Assembly (NCBI GenBank): GCA_036557705.1
Contig: DATBHB010000003.1
Coordinates: 30,848 to 94,847 of the forward strand
Direction: 5' to 3'
Length of the DNA: 64,000 nucleotides
Source of the DNA: VAZQ01 sp036557705
GTDB taxonomy: Bacteria; Pseudomonadota; Alphaproteobacteria; Rhizobiales; Xanthobacteraceae
Below the pieces are notes generated by a model that was given only the letters and a program-made list of their open reading frames with translations, did no database searches and was not told the DNA's origin. Below are positions 1 through 8,202 of the stretch, one piece after another (the stretch's first letter is position 1; every line of letters begins with the position of its first letter). The position numbers were made by a program, and so were the translations under genes.

Positions 1-1258
1 GTGAGAAGGGCTTTCCGTTCACGCCATTTGCAGACAGCTGCTCTCCTTGCGCGAGCGCCGGCTCGTTTACGATCAGGCTTACGACACGGGCAACGACTTC
101 CGGGTTTGGCCTGCCGTTCTGCGCCGTATCCATCAGACCGGCCCGTTTCAGCGCCATCATGCCCTGCATGTCCTTGAACATGTTCATCACGAGCTGTTGG
201 CTCACCGGGGGCAGCGGGTTCGTCAATGACGGTAATGCGGCAAGTTTGCTGGGGAGTTGCCCCCTCCCGTCCGCACCGTCGGGCCTGATCGTTAGCAGCG
301 GCAGCGGCCGGTCAAACGGAGGCAGGCGCATGATCTCCTGCGAGTTCGGCAGCGTTATGAGGTCAAAGGCGCTGCCATCGCGAGCGTCCACAAGGATTTC
401 GAAACGCTCGCCAACATGCACCAGCAGTTGTTTGATCTCCACCGGGCTTTCGAGCAGCCCGCCGTCCGAGGCAATCACGTACAGCGAGCGGCCGTCCGAT
501 GCAGCCAATGCGTAGCTGCGCGCGTTCGAGCCGTTTAGAATCCGCAGTCGGAGCCAGCCGCGCGCCGTGTGCGCTTGGGGGTAGCGTGCGCCATTCACGA
601 GTGCGGTGTCGCCGATGTAGCCGTTCGTTACCGCCACGATGTTCATCCGATCAGAAAACTGTCCATCGGGTGTAAGACGGCGGTCCTGGAGGATCAGGGG
701 AATGTCGTCGATGCCCCATTGCGACGGCAGCGGCAGCCGGGCGATTTCATCGTCATCGACGATCAACAGGCCGGCGAGGCCTTTGATCACCTCCTGTGCG
801 GTCGATGGATAATAATGCGGATGGAACCAGAGTGTCGCCGCCGGTTGATCGATTGACAGCTCTGTCTGCCATTGCTTCCCCGGCGGGATGACCCGATGGG
901 GGCCGCCATCGGCGGCCCCCGGGATGATCAGTCCATGCCAATGCATGGTGATGTTTTCGCGGAGGCCGTTGCTGACTTGCGCGACTACCTTCTCGCCCCG
1001 CCGCACACGCACGGCTGGCCCGAGATAGGGTCCGTTGATGCCGTAAGTTGCCGTATCGTGGTCACCCTGAAACCGAATCGAGCCGGACCGCGCATCGAGC
1101 ACGATGTTTCCTTGGGGATTCGCTCGGAGCTCGGCGGGGATCGGCAGGGACGGCCGCGCGCTGTCCTGCGCACGGGTCCTGTTCGGGGGCAATCCTGCGA
1201 TTATGGAAGCGGCAATGCCCCCACGAAGCACTGTTCGCCGTGAGACGCGTACCATCAT
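1..1258 (-). CDS. Multicopper oxidase, CueO-like, Tat-exported (partial, C-terminus off window)
   Basis: Reading the minus strand from an ATG at 1258 gives an open frame that runs off the left end of the window. The N-terminus has a twin-arginine signal (SRRTVL followed by a hydrophobic stretch and an Ala-Gln-Asp cleavage region), so the protein is probably exported folded through Tat. Two copper-binding motifs are visible: HWHG about 90 residues in, and a WFHPH motif about 40 residues later in a segment typical of the first cupredoxin domain. A second cupredoxin domain follows. The HCH..H type-1 copper motif expected at the C-terminus lies outside the window. The family oxidises Cu(I), metals or phenols with reduction of O2 to water; the true substrate cannot be told here. 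A second in-frame ATG is at 1255. Confidence in the family is high. Confidence 0.88.
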   Translation of the reverse strand, partial: MMVRVSRRTVLRGGIAASIIAGLPPNRTRAQDSARPSLPIPAELRANPQGNIVLDARSGSIRFQGDHDTATYGINGPYLGPAVRVRRGEKVVAQVSNGLRENITMHWHGLIIPGAADGGPHRVIPPGKQWQTELSIDQPAATLWFHPHYYPSTAQEVIKGLAGLLIVDDDEIARLPLPSQWGIDDIPLILQDRRLTPDGQFSDRMNIVAVTNGYIGDTALVNGARYPQAHTARGWLRLRILNGSNARSYALAASDGRSLYVIASDGGLLESPVEIKQLLVHVGERFEILVDARDGSAFDLITLPNSQEIMRLPPFDRPLPLLTIRPDGADGRGQLPSKLAALPSLTNPLPPVSQQLVMNMFKDMQGMMALKRAGLMDTAQNGRPNPEVVARVVSLIVNEPALAQGEQLSANGVNGKPFS

Positions 1259-1360
1259 TGGCTCCGTCGGCCTGAGGGCTATGTTTTGTCTTCGCGTGGC
1301 CGGCGGAACAATCACCGTCGACACAGCCGACAGCAAGGTCTGACGGACCGACGCGCCCAG

Positions 1361-2410
1361 TCAATGTGCCGACGGCGCCGGATGATTCGGCGGTGCCGGG
1401 CCCTTGTTCGGGCCGGCATGATCCACGGGGCCTGGCCAAGCCGATTCAGCCATTATACTGACGGGCGGAATCGATGAAGAGGAAGGCAGGAAGATGTCAC
1501 TGCGCAGCGGACGTCCTGCCGGAGTCGGCGTGCTCGTTGCAGTTGACGCGGCAACCGCAGAAGGCTCGAGCGAATTTCGCAGGCTGGCTGAACCCACAGC
1601 TGTACCCGATCTCTCGGGAGCCGATACGGAGGCTGGCAGCGCGCCATCCGCATCGCGCGAAGCAAGCGGATGTGCCCCGGTCGGCCAATCCGCCGCATAG
1701 CGGTCAATATAGGACTCGAACCGGCGGTCGAGAAGATTTGCCCTCACTCGACGTGCATCATTGAGCAGCGCGAGAGTTTTGCACCGCTCCGGCGTACAGC
1801 CCTCACGAGTAGCAAGCACCTCTGCGACGAATCCAAATCGATCGGCTTCGATCACTCGCCTCAAATTTACCAGCCCCGCAGGCTCGTCTCCGCCGGTTTG
1901 CCGCTGGAGGGCGGCGTAATCCGCCAACAAAGCAACTTGTGCGGACACGTAGGCCATCGCCCCGGCGACTTGTTCTGGAGAAGCGAAGAGCAGCTTTTCG
2001 CAGGAAGACTCGATGGTTTCGCTGGCGCTGCCGTCGAGACATGCCAGTGGCGATCCGCCAAGGGCGATACGCGCCAGGAGGTCCACGCCGCGCGCATTGA
2101 GCGCTTGGCGCTCCAGCGCGAGATCGTGTTTCGACGGTCCGGCGAGGGCTAACAGCCCGGCAGCCAAGCCCAGCAACAAAATCACTGTGAGCGCGCTTAC
2201 CAGATATTTTTGAGTCGCATAGCGCCGCGAAATCGGGTGTGCACCGGCGCCGCACAGCTCAGGTACGTCTGTCGCCAGACGCCACTGATCGAAACCCTGT
2301 CGCCAGACGTAGGTCTGCGATCGGTTGCGCGTGCTTATGTATCTTAGAACGGCTTCAGTCGCGGAGGGCCCCCGCACTTGTCCTTGAATGATGACATACC
2401 ACTCGGACAT
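1361..2410 (-). CDS. GYF_2 (DUF4339) domain membrane protein, function unknown
   Basis: The protein is about 349 aa. Residues 1-50 form a GYF_2/DUF4339 domain (WYV, a GP turn, a YVWR segment and a DQWR segment), a module common in alphaproteobacterial membrane proteins and thought to mediate protein contacts. One transmembrane helix follows at about residues 68-91. The remainder is an Ala-rich region with four cysteines that could form disulfides, which suggests a periplasmic domain. The tail, from about residue 265, is Ser/Thr/Pro-rich and probably disordered. The ATG at 2410 is preferred over the in-frame TTG at 2413. It is transcribed in the same direction as the multicopper oxidase with about 100 bp between them, so the two could be co-transcribed. 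I do not recognise a specific function. Confidence 0.7.
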   Translation of the reverse strand: MSEWYVIIQGQVRGPSATEAVLRYISTRNRSQTYVWRQGFDQWRLATDVPELCGAGAHPISRRYATQKYLVSALTVILLLGLAAGLLALAGPSKHDLALERQALNARGVDLLARIALGGSPLACLDGSASETIESSCEKLLFASPEQVAGAMAYVSAQVALLADYAALQRQTGGDEPAGLVNLRRVIEADRFGFVAEVLATREGCTPERCKTLALLNDARRVRANLLDRRFESYIDRYAADWPTGAHPLASRDADGALPASVSAPERSGTAVGSASLRNSLEPSAVAASTATSTPTPAGRPLRSDIFLPSSSSIPPVSIMAESAWPGPVDHAGPNKGPAPPNHPAPSAH

Positions 2411-2929
2411 CAATGCCCCCAGCCGCTACTCCGCTCCACAGGCGCAACGTCCAGCGCGCGAGCCACGCTGAACCGGAACGCGTTACCGCGCGAAAATAAA
2501 GGACACAGGCGGGACGTACCCTCCCCTGCCTTGGCACCCAGGCGGAACAATACACCGTTTGGTGCCCTGATTGTGGCGCTCACCCTGAACTGACAGTTGT
2601 ATCAGGTATCAGACCAAAGCGAAACCCGCAGCACCCAGTTACAATTCTGCCCGGATCTCGCCGTTTGCCACACCGGTTCCGAATAAAGACCACGATCAGA
2701 CGTGACTATGGCCGTTGATCTCTGCCAGCCCTTCCGACCTGTGGCACGGAAACCACCATGTATAAATTTGTTTCGAGGCTGCTCACGGCAGGGCTACACA
2801 AGGGCCTCCGAGTGGCTAGTGTGCGACGGTGCTGACAGCCGAGTGCGGCGCCCCGTGGCAGCCGATGCGGACTGGCAGCGCGGGTGTCGTAAACGGGTGG
2901 GGTAAGCGGGTGGCGTAAGCGGGGCGTCG
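2411..2929. other. Intergenic region between divergent genes (about 520 bp)
   Basis: No convincing gene is visible between the GYF_2 gene and the tolC-like gene. Short frames here lack ribosome binding sites and family signatures. Near the tolC-like start there is a short imperfect tandem repeat of a GGGTGGxGTAAGC unit (about 2891-2920). The region must hold the promoters of both divergent genes, but I cannot point to a clear -35/-10. Confidence 0.4.
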
Positions 2930-4354
2930 ATGGTCCGTGGCGGCGCGCGTGCGGGTCGGCTCGCGCGGTGGGCGATGCCTGCCGCGGCGATTTTTTGCGT
3001 CGTCGCCGCGCCGCCGCAAGCTGCGGCCGATACCCTCTATGGCGCGCTGACCCAGGCCTACGCGAACAATCCGCAGCTCAATGCCCAGCGGGCGGCGACC
3101 CGCGCGGCGGATGAAAACGTCGCTATTGCACTTGGAGGCTATCGGCCGACACTTTCGGCCACGAGCAGCATTTCCGAAGCCTATAACGACAACCTGAACA
3201 AGAGTCCCGGGCCCACGCCGACTTATTCGCGGGTGACCGGCGAGAACGCGGTGACAGCTTTCGGCATCACGGGCTCGCAAACCCTGTTCAACGGGTTCCA
3301 GACCGGCAATCGCACCCGCCAGGCCGAAGCGCAGGTTTTCGCGGCGCGCGAGACTTTGCGTACCACCGAGCAGTCGGTCCTGCTCAGCGCGGCGACTGCC
3401 TATATGAACCTGCTCCGCGACAGCGCCATAGTCGATCTCAACCAAAGCAATGTCACCGTGCTTGAGCTGACGCTGCGGCAGACCCGCGACCGTTTCCTCA
3501 TCGGCGAGGTCACCCGTACCGACGTGGCGCAGGCGGAGTCTCGGCTCGCGCTCGGACGCTCGCAATTGCTCGCTGCCCAATCCAATTACGTCACCTCGAA
3601 GGCGCAGTACCGTCAGGTGATCGGGGTGGAGCCGGGCCGGCTCGCACCGGCCCCCTCCGTCGACCGCTTATTTCCGCGAACGGTCGCCGGTGCGGTCTCG
3701 CTCGGGCTCTCGGAAAATCCGCTGACGACGACGGCGGCCTACAACGTCGATGCGGCCGTACTGCAGGTCAAGATCGCGGAAGGCGCGCTCTATCCGGTCG
3801 TCACCGCGACCGCAAGCGTCATGAAACAGTTCGGTTCGACCCAGTCGCCCCTCCAGCTCCAGTCGTTGAACGCCATCGTTGGCGCTCAGGTCGCGGTGCC
3901 GCTCTATCAGGGCGGCGGGGAATACGCGACCATCCGTCAGGCCAAAGAGACGCTTGGCCAGCAGCGGCTCAATTTGGAGACCGCGCGCGATCAGGTGCGC
4001 GCCAACGTGGTGCAAGGCTGGGGCCAGCTCGATGCCGCCAAGGCGCAGATCGAGGCGACCCAGGCCCAGGTGGCCGCAGCCGAAATCGCACTCAACGGCG
4101 TGCGTGAAGAGGCCCGCGTCGGGCAGCGGACCACGCTTGATGTGCTCAACGCCCAGCAGGATCTGTTGAACGCGCGTGTCGCGCTCGTCACCGCTCAGCA
4201 CGACCGCGTGGTCGCCTCGTTCGCAGTGCTCTCGGCGGTCGGCGGCCTCTCGCCGCAAGTGCTGGGTCTTCGGATCGAGAATTACGATCCGATGGTGCAC
4301 TACCAGCAAATCCGCGACGCCTGGGGCGGTGTGCGCACACCTGACGGGCGGTGA
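2930..4354 (+). CDS. TolC-family outer membrane channel protein
   Basis: The 474-aa protein has the length and plan of TolC/type I secretion outer membrane proteins. It has a signal peptide (residues 1-33, ending Ala-Ala-Ala-Asp), then the mature start DTLYGALTQAYANNPQL typical of the family. Two outer-membrane-efflux repeats follow, each with long Ala/Gln-rich helices (for example residues 340-430). It should trimerise into an outer membrane beta-barrel with a periplasmic alpha-tunnel, serving an inner membrane exporter. No ABC transporter or membrane fusion protein lies next to it, so its partner is elsewhere. Its last 55 bp overlap the 3' end of the convergent cysNC gene. A role for the adjacent polysaccharide locus is possible but not shown. 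Confidence 0.92.
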   Translation: MVRGGARAGRLARWAMPAAAIFCVVAAPPQAAADTLYGALTQAYANNPQLNAQRAATRAADENVAIALGGYRPTLSATSSISEAYNDNLNKSPGPTPTYSRVTGENAVTAFGITGSQTLFNGFQTGNRTRQAEAQVFAARETLRTTEQSVLLSAATAYMNLLRDSAIVDLNQSNVTVLELTLRQTRDRFLIGEVTRTDVAQAESRLALGRSQLLAAQSNYVTSKAQYRQVIGVEPGRLAPAPSVDRLFPRTVAGAVSLGLSENPLTTTAAYNVDAAVLQVKIAEGALYPVVTATASVMKQFGSTQSPLQLQSLNAIVGAQVAVPLYQGGGEYATIRQAKETLGQQRLNLETARDQVRANVVQGWGQLDAAKAQIEATQAQVAAAEIALNGVREEARVGQRTTLDVLNAQQDLLNARVALVTAQHDRVVASFAVLSAVGGLSPQVLGLRIENYDPMVHYQQIRDAWGGVRTPDGR

Positions 4355-6255
4355 TCCAATTCGAGCTTTCGGAGCTGGAATTCAGTGAACCAATCCGCAA
4401 TACGCCTCGCCGCCCGATCGGCGGATTCGCTCGCGTGCTGGATGTGGATGTCGGGCGCATCCGGCGCCTCGTAGGGACTGTCGATCCCTGTGAAATTCTT
4501 TATCTGCCCGGCTTGCGCCTTGCGGTAGAGTCCCTTCGGATCGCGACGAATACATTCTTCCAGCGGGACATCGACGAAGATCTCGATGAACTCGCCATCT
4601 TCGAGCATTTCCCTGACCATCTGCCGTTCGGCCCGGAACGGGGAAATGAAGCAGCTCAACACCACGAGGCCGGATTCTACGAACAGCTTCACCATTTCGC
4701 CGACCCGGCGAATGTTCTCGACGCGGTCCACGTCGGTGAAACCGAGGTCGCGGTTGAGTCCGTGGCGAACGTTGTCACCGTCGAGCATCATCGTGTGGAT
4801 GCCACGGTCGTGCAGCAGTTTCTCCACCAGATTCGCAATGGTCGACTTGCCTGAACCTGACAATCCCGTGAACCACAGCACGCACGGATTCTGATGCATG
4901 AGCGCGGCGCGCATGGACTTGTCCAAAAGATGCGCCTGCCGGTGAATGTTGGTCGCGCGCCGGAGCGCAAACGAGATCAGGCCGGCGCCGGCGGTGACGT
5001 TCGTGAACCGGTCGATGAGGACGAACGCGCCGGTCTTGCGATTATCGCGGTAAGGATCGAACGCAACCGGGCTCGCAGTAGACAGGTTGCAGAAACCGAT
5101 CTCGTCGAGTTCGAGCGTGCGTCCGGGGCGCTGCTCGATCGTATCGACATCCACCTTGTGCTTGAGCATGGTGATGCGCGCCGGCAGGATTTTCGTTCCG
5201 ATCCGCATCAGATAGGAGCGGCCCGGCAGCATCGGTTCGTTATCCATCCAAAGCACGTGCGCGGCGAACTGATCGGCGAACTCCGGCCGGACTTGGGGGC
5301 TGGCGAGAACGTCGCCGCGCGCGATATCGACCTCGTCCGCGAGGGTGAGGGTGACCGCGTCCGCGGCGCACGCGCGGGTCCGGTCCCCGTCGAAGGTCAC
5401 GATCCGTTCGACTGCCGTTTCACGTCCCGATGCCGTCACTACGATACGGTCGCCCACCGCCACCGCCCCCGACGCCACTGTCCCGGCGAAGCCACGGAAT
5501 TCTTGATTGGGGCGATTGACCCATTGCACTGGAAAGCGCAGGGGCTGATCGCCCCCCTGACCGGGGATGTCCACGGTTTCCAGATGATCGAGCAGAGACG
5601 GCCCGTCATACCAGGGCGTGCGCTCGGATTTACCGACGATGTTGTCGCCGTATCGCGCCGAGATCGGGATCGGCGCAATGGTATCGAAGCCGAGCGCCGC
5701 GGCGAAATGCAGGTAATCGGCCACGATCCGATGGAATGTTTCCTCGGAGAACGCGACCAAGTCGATTTTATTGACAGCGAGTACGACCGAGCGGATGCCG
5801 AACAGCGAACAGATGTAGCTGTGGCGCTTGGTCTGGGTCAGGACACCCTTGCGGGCGTCGATCAATACCACGGCGAGTTCCACCGTCGAGGCGCCGGTCG
5901 CCATGTTGCGCGTGTACTGCACGTGGCCCGGCGTGTCGGCCACGATGAAGGCGCGCCGCGGCGTGCTGAAAAAACGATAGGCGACGTCGATCGTGACGCC
6001 CTGCTCGCGTTCGGCCTGGAGCCCGTCGACCAGCAGTGCGAGGTCGACCTCGTCTCCCAGCGTGCCGTGCCTGTGGCTGTCGCGTTCGACCGCCGAGAGC
6101 TGGTCATCGCAGATGAGCCTGGAATCGTAGAGCAGGCGGCCGATCAACGTCGACTTGCCGTCGTCTACTGATCCGCAGGTGAGAAATCGCAGCAGGTTCT
6201 TGCCGGAGTCCTGCGAGGGGCCGAGATTAAGCCCAGATGGGCGCGGCGCATTCAT
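4300..6255 (-). CDS. cysNC: Bifunctional sulfate adenylyltransferase subunit 1 / APS kinase (CysN-CysC fusion)
   Basis: The 651-aa protein is a fusion. Residues 1-440 are the CysN GTPase: P-loop GSVDDGKS (28-35), DTPGH (107-111), NKID (162-165), then EF-Tu-like beta domains. Residues 450-640 are the APS kinase CysC with P-loop GLSGSGKS (464-471). With CysD it makes APS from sulfate and ATP, driven by GTP hydrolysis, and the CysC part phosphorylates APS to PAPS. Its ATG overlaps the cysD stop codon (ATGA), so translation is probably coupled. It is the last gene of the minus-strand run that carries exopolysaccharide genes, so PAPS supply for sulfation is the likely local role; cysteine synthesis is the alternative. 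Its C-terminal codons overlap the end of the convergent tolC-like gene by 55 bp. Confidence 0.96.
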   Translation of the reverse strand: MNAPRPSGLNLGPSQDSGKNLLRFLTCGSVDDGKSTLIGRLLYDSRLICDDQLSAVERDSHRHGTLGDEVDLALLVDGLQAEREQGVTIDVAYRFFSTPRRAFIVADTPGHVQYTRNMATGASTVELAVVLIDARKGVLTQTKRHSYICSLFGIRSVVLAVNKIDLVAFSEETFHRIVADYLHFAAALGFDTIAPIPISARYGDNIVGKSERTPWYDGPSLLDHLETVDIPGQGGDQPLRFPVQWVNRPNQEFRGFAGTVASGAVAVGDRIVVTASGRETAVERIVTFDGDRTRACAADAVTLTLADEVDIARGDVLASPQVRPEFADQFAAHVLWMDNEPMLPGRSYLMRIGTKILPARITMLKHKVDVDTIEQRPGRTLELDEIGFCNLSTASPVAFDPYRDNRKTGAFVLIDRFTNVTAGAGLISFALRRATNIHRQAHLLDKSMRAALMHQNPCVLWFTGLSGSGKSTIANLVEKLLHDRGIHTMMLDGDNVRHGLNRDLGFTDVDRVENIRRVGEMVKLFVESGLVVLSCFISPFRAERQMVREMLEDGEFIEIFVDVPLEECIRRDPKGLYRKAQAGQIKNFTGIDSPYEAPDAPDIHIQHASESADRAARRIADWFTEFQLRKLELDHRPSGVRTPPQASRICW

Positions 6256-7298
6256 CAGAAATAACCCTCGCGTTTCTTGCGTTCCATCGAAGCCGCCTCG
6301 TCGTGATCGATCAGGCGGCCCTCGCGTTCCGACTTGTTCGAGACCAGCATCTCGGCGATGATCTGGCGCACGTCTGATGCCAGGGACTGGATCGCGCCCG
6401 AGAGGGGGTAACAGCCCAATGTTCGAAAACGCACCGCCATCTGAGCCGGCACCTCGCCGGGCTCAAGCGGGAGGCGCTCGTCGTCGACCATGATGAGCGC
6501 ACCGGACCGTCGCACGATCGGCCTCGGTTTCGAGAAATACAGCGGAACGACCGGAATCTCCTCTGCGGCGATGTAACTCCAGACATCGAGCTCGGTCCAA
6601 TCGGAAAGCGGGAACACGCGAACCGATTCGCCCTGCCGGATACGCGTGTTGAACAGATTCCACAGCTCGGGGCGCTGATTGCGTGCGTCCCACACGTGAT
6701 CCGCGCTGCGGAAGGAAAAAATGCGTTCCTTGGCTCGGCTTATTTCCTCGTCGCGTCGTGCGCCGCCGAGCGCCGCGTCGAAGACGTATCGCTCGAGCGC
6801 CTGCTTCAACGCTTCGGTCTTCATCACCTGGGTGTGGAGGGAGCAGCCGGACGCGATGGGGTTGATGCCGCGTGCGACACCCTCATGGTTGATATGGACC
6901 AGGAGTTCCAGCCCGAGTTCACGCGCGATCATTTCGCGGAACGCGATCATCTCGCGGAACTTCCAGGTTGTGTCGACGTGGAGGAGGGGGAAAGGGGGTT
7001 TGGCCGGATAGAAAGCCTTGCGGGCGAGGTGCAGCATCACGCCCGAATCCTTGCCGATCGAATACAACATCACCGGCTTGCGGAACTCGGCTGCCACTTC
7101 GCGCAGGATTTCGACCGAAGCCGCCTCGAGCCGGCGCAGATGCGGTGTCAGCCGGCGCCCGCGCGGCGCATTCTCGCCCTGGGCAGCGTAACGGCGCACA
7201 GCATCCGCGAGCGGCGTATCCGCGCTTTGCAGCACCGGGGAGGGGGCAATGTCGCCCACGATCGCCGGCGCCGCTGCTGGGCTCAGGCTTGGCGCCAT
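6255..7298 (-). CDS. cysD: Sulfate adenylyltransferase subunit 2 (CysD)
   Basis: The 347-aa protein is the catalytic subunit of assimilatory ATP sulfurylase. It carries the PP-loop of the N-type ATP pyrophosphatases (SIGKDS, about residues 78-83) and the conserved family segments HVDTTWKFREM and the RADHVWD-like region, and it ends with the usual KKREGYF. I chose the ATG at 7298. An upstream in-frame start at 7349 would add 17 residues and overlap the preceding methyltransferase gene. The N-terminal 50 residues are an extra Ala/Pro-rich extension relative to the usual 300-aa CysD. It overlaps cysNC by one base at the stop/start junction. The chain methyltransferase-cysD-cysNC has almost no gaps, which implies co-transcription with the polysaccharide genes upstream. 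Confidence 0.95.
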   Translation of the reverse strand: MAPSLSPAAAPAIVGDIAPSPVLQSADTPLADAVRRYAAQGENAPRGRRLTPHLRRLEAASVEILREVAAEFRKPVMLYSIGKDSGVMLHLARKAFYPAKPPFPLLHVDTTWKFREMIAFREMIARELGLELLVHINHEGVARGINPIASGCSLHTQVMKTEALKQALERYVFDAALGGARRDEEISRAKERIFSFRSADHVWDARNQRPELWNLFNTRIRQGESVRVFPLSDWTELDVWSYIAAEEIPVVPLYFSKPRPIVRRSGALIMVDDERLPLEPGEVPAQMAVRFRTLGCYPLSGAIQSLASDVRQIIAEMLVSNKSEREGRLIDHDEAASMERKKREGYF

Positions 7299-7314
7299 TT
7301 CGGTTCGCCCCGTT

Positions 7315-8202
7315 TTACCGGCTGGCGGGCCTGGAGCATATTCCTGCATGCGAACGGCGCCTCAGCTGCGCCCACAGGTGCCAACCTAAAACACTTTCTC
7401 CCGGCAGGCTCGCTGCTGGAAGTGGCGGAGCATGCATCCAGAGCTTGAAGCTTTCGAGCAGCTCAAAATCAGGAAAATCGGATTGGATCGCGGCTCTGGT
7501 GTAGACTTTGGAATACGGATTGTCGGGCCCGTCGGTAGATCGATGAACGAAATTTTCCATGCGCAGGTAATTGAGAATTCCACGCGCTTTGGCATTTTCA
7601 CAATGGCGCTTATAAATCCCGCCGAGCCTCATTCCCGGCACGATCATCAGAGCAATGAGTCCAAGGCGGCGAACGATTCTGATTGAAACATGATAGTTGA
7701 GCGAATGCTTGGCATATACCATCATTATCAAAACCCCATCAGGTTTCAGTACCCGCCAGATTTCCCGCTGGGCGGTGTGGATCTCCGGGACATGATGAAG
7801 GACCCCGTGTGAGAACACCACGTCGAAAGTTTGATCCCGGTAAGGAATATTGAGAGCGCTGCCGACTTTTAGATCGGCAATTGGAAGGTTGTGGACCGCG
7901 GCGCGAGCGCGCATTCGATTTACGGACTCCTCCGTTAAATCGAGCCCCGACCAACAGGCGCCGCGGCTTATGATCTGTTCCGCTTCGGCTCCCTGCCCGA
8001 TGCCGATCTCCAAGACCCTCTTGCCTTTCCAGGAGAACCGGTCCAGTGCGCGCAGGATGTGAGCTTCATGAACATAGCGGAAAGTATCGTAGTCGTTGAA
8101 GAATTTCTTGTAGTCGCCCGCAAACGCTTGTGCCAGTCCCCCGACCTGCTGATCCCCGCAGGGATGCTCTTCCCAAAACGTGCGAACTGCAATCTCATCC
8201 AT
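7315..8202 (-). CDS. Class I SAM-dependent methyltransferase in polysaccharide operon
   Basis: The 295-aa protein has a methyltransferase-11 type core: motif I VLEIGIGQG (residues 62-70), an acidic residue after beta-2 (GLDLTEES), and the FDVVFSHGVLHHV segment around residue 130. The C-terminal part is variable and hydrophobic, as in enzymes acting on lipid or glycan substrates. The start ATG at 8202 overlaps the end of the heparinase-like gene by 8 bp, and cysD follows within 17 bp. Position in the operon suggests O-methylation of a sugar of the exopolysaccharide or of its lipid-linked intermediate. That is inference; the substrate cannot be read from the sequence. Confidence 0.88.
   Translation of the reverse strand: MDEIAVRTFWEEHPCGDQQVGGLAQAFAGDYKKFFNDYDTFRYVHEAHILRALDRFSWKGKRVLEIGIGQGAEAEQIISRGACWSGLDLTEESVNRMRARAAVHNLPIADLKVGSALNIPYRDQTFDVVFSHGVLHHVPEIHTAQREIWRVLKPDGVLIMMVYAKHSLNYHVSIRIVRRLGLIALMIVPGMRLGGIYKRHCENAKARGILNYLRMENFVHRSTDGPDNPYSKVYTRAAIQSDFPDFELLESFKLWMHAPPLPAASLPGESVLGWHLWAQLRRRSHAGICSRPASR

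Noticed and set aside
4894..6171. 425-codon plus-strand frame antisense to cysNC
   Set aside because: It mirrors the codon bias of the real gene, has an Asp/Arg/His-rich composition and no family motif.
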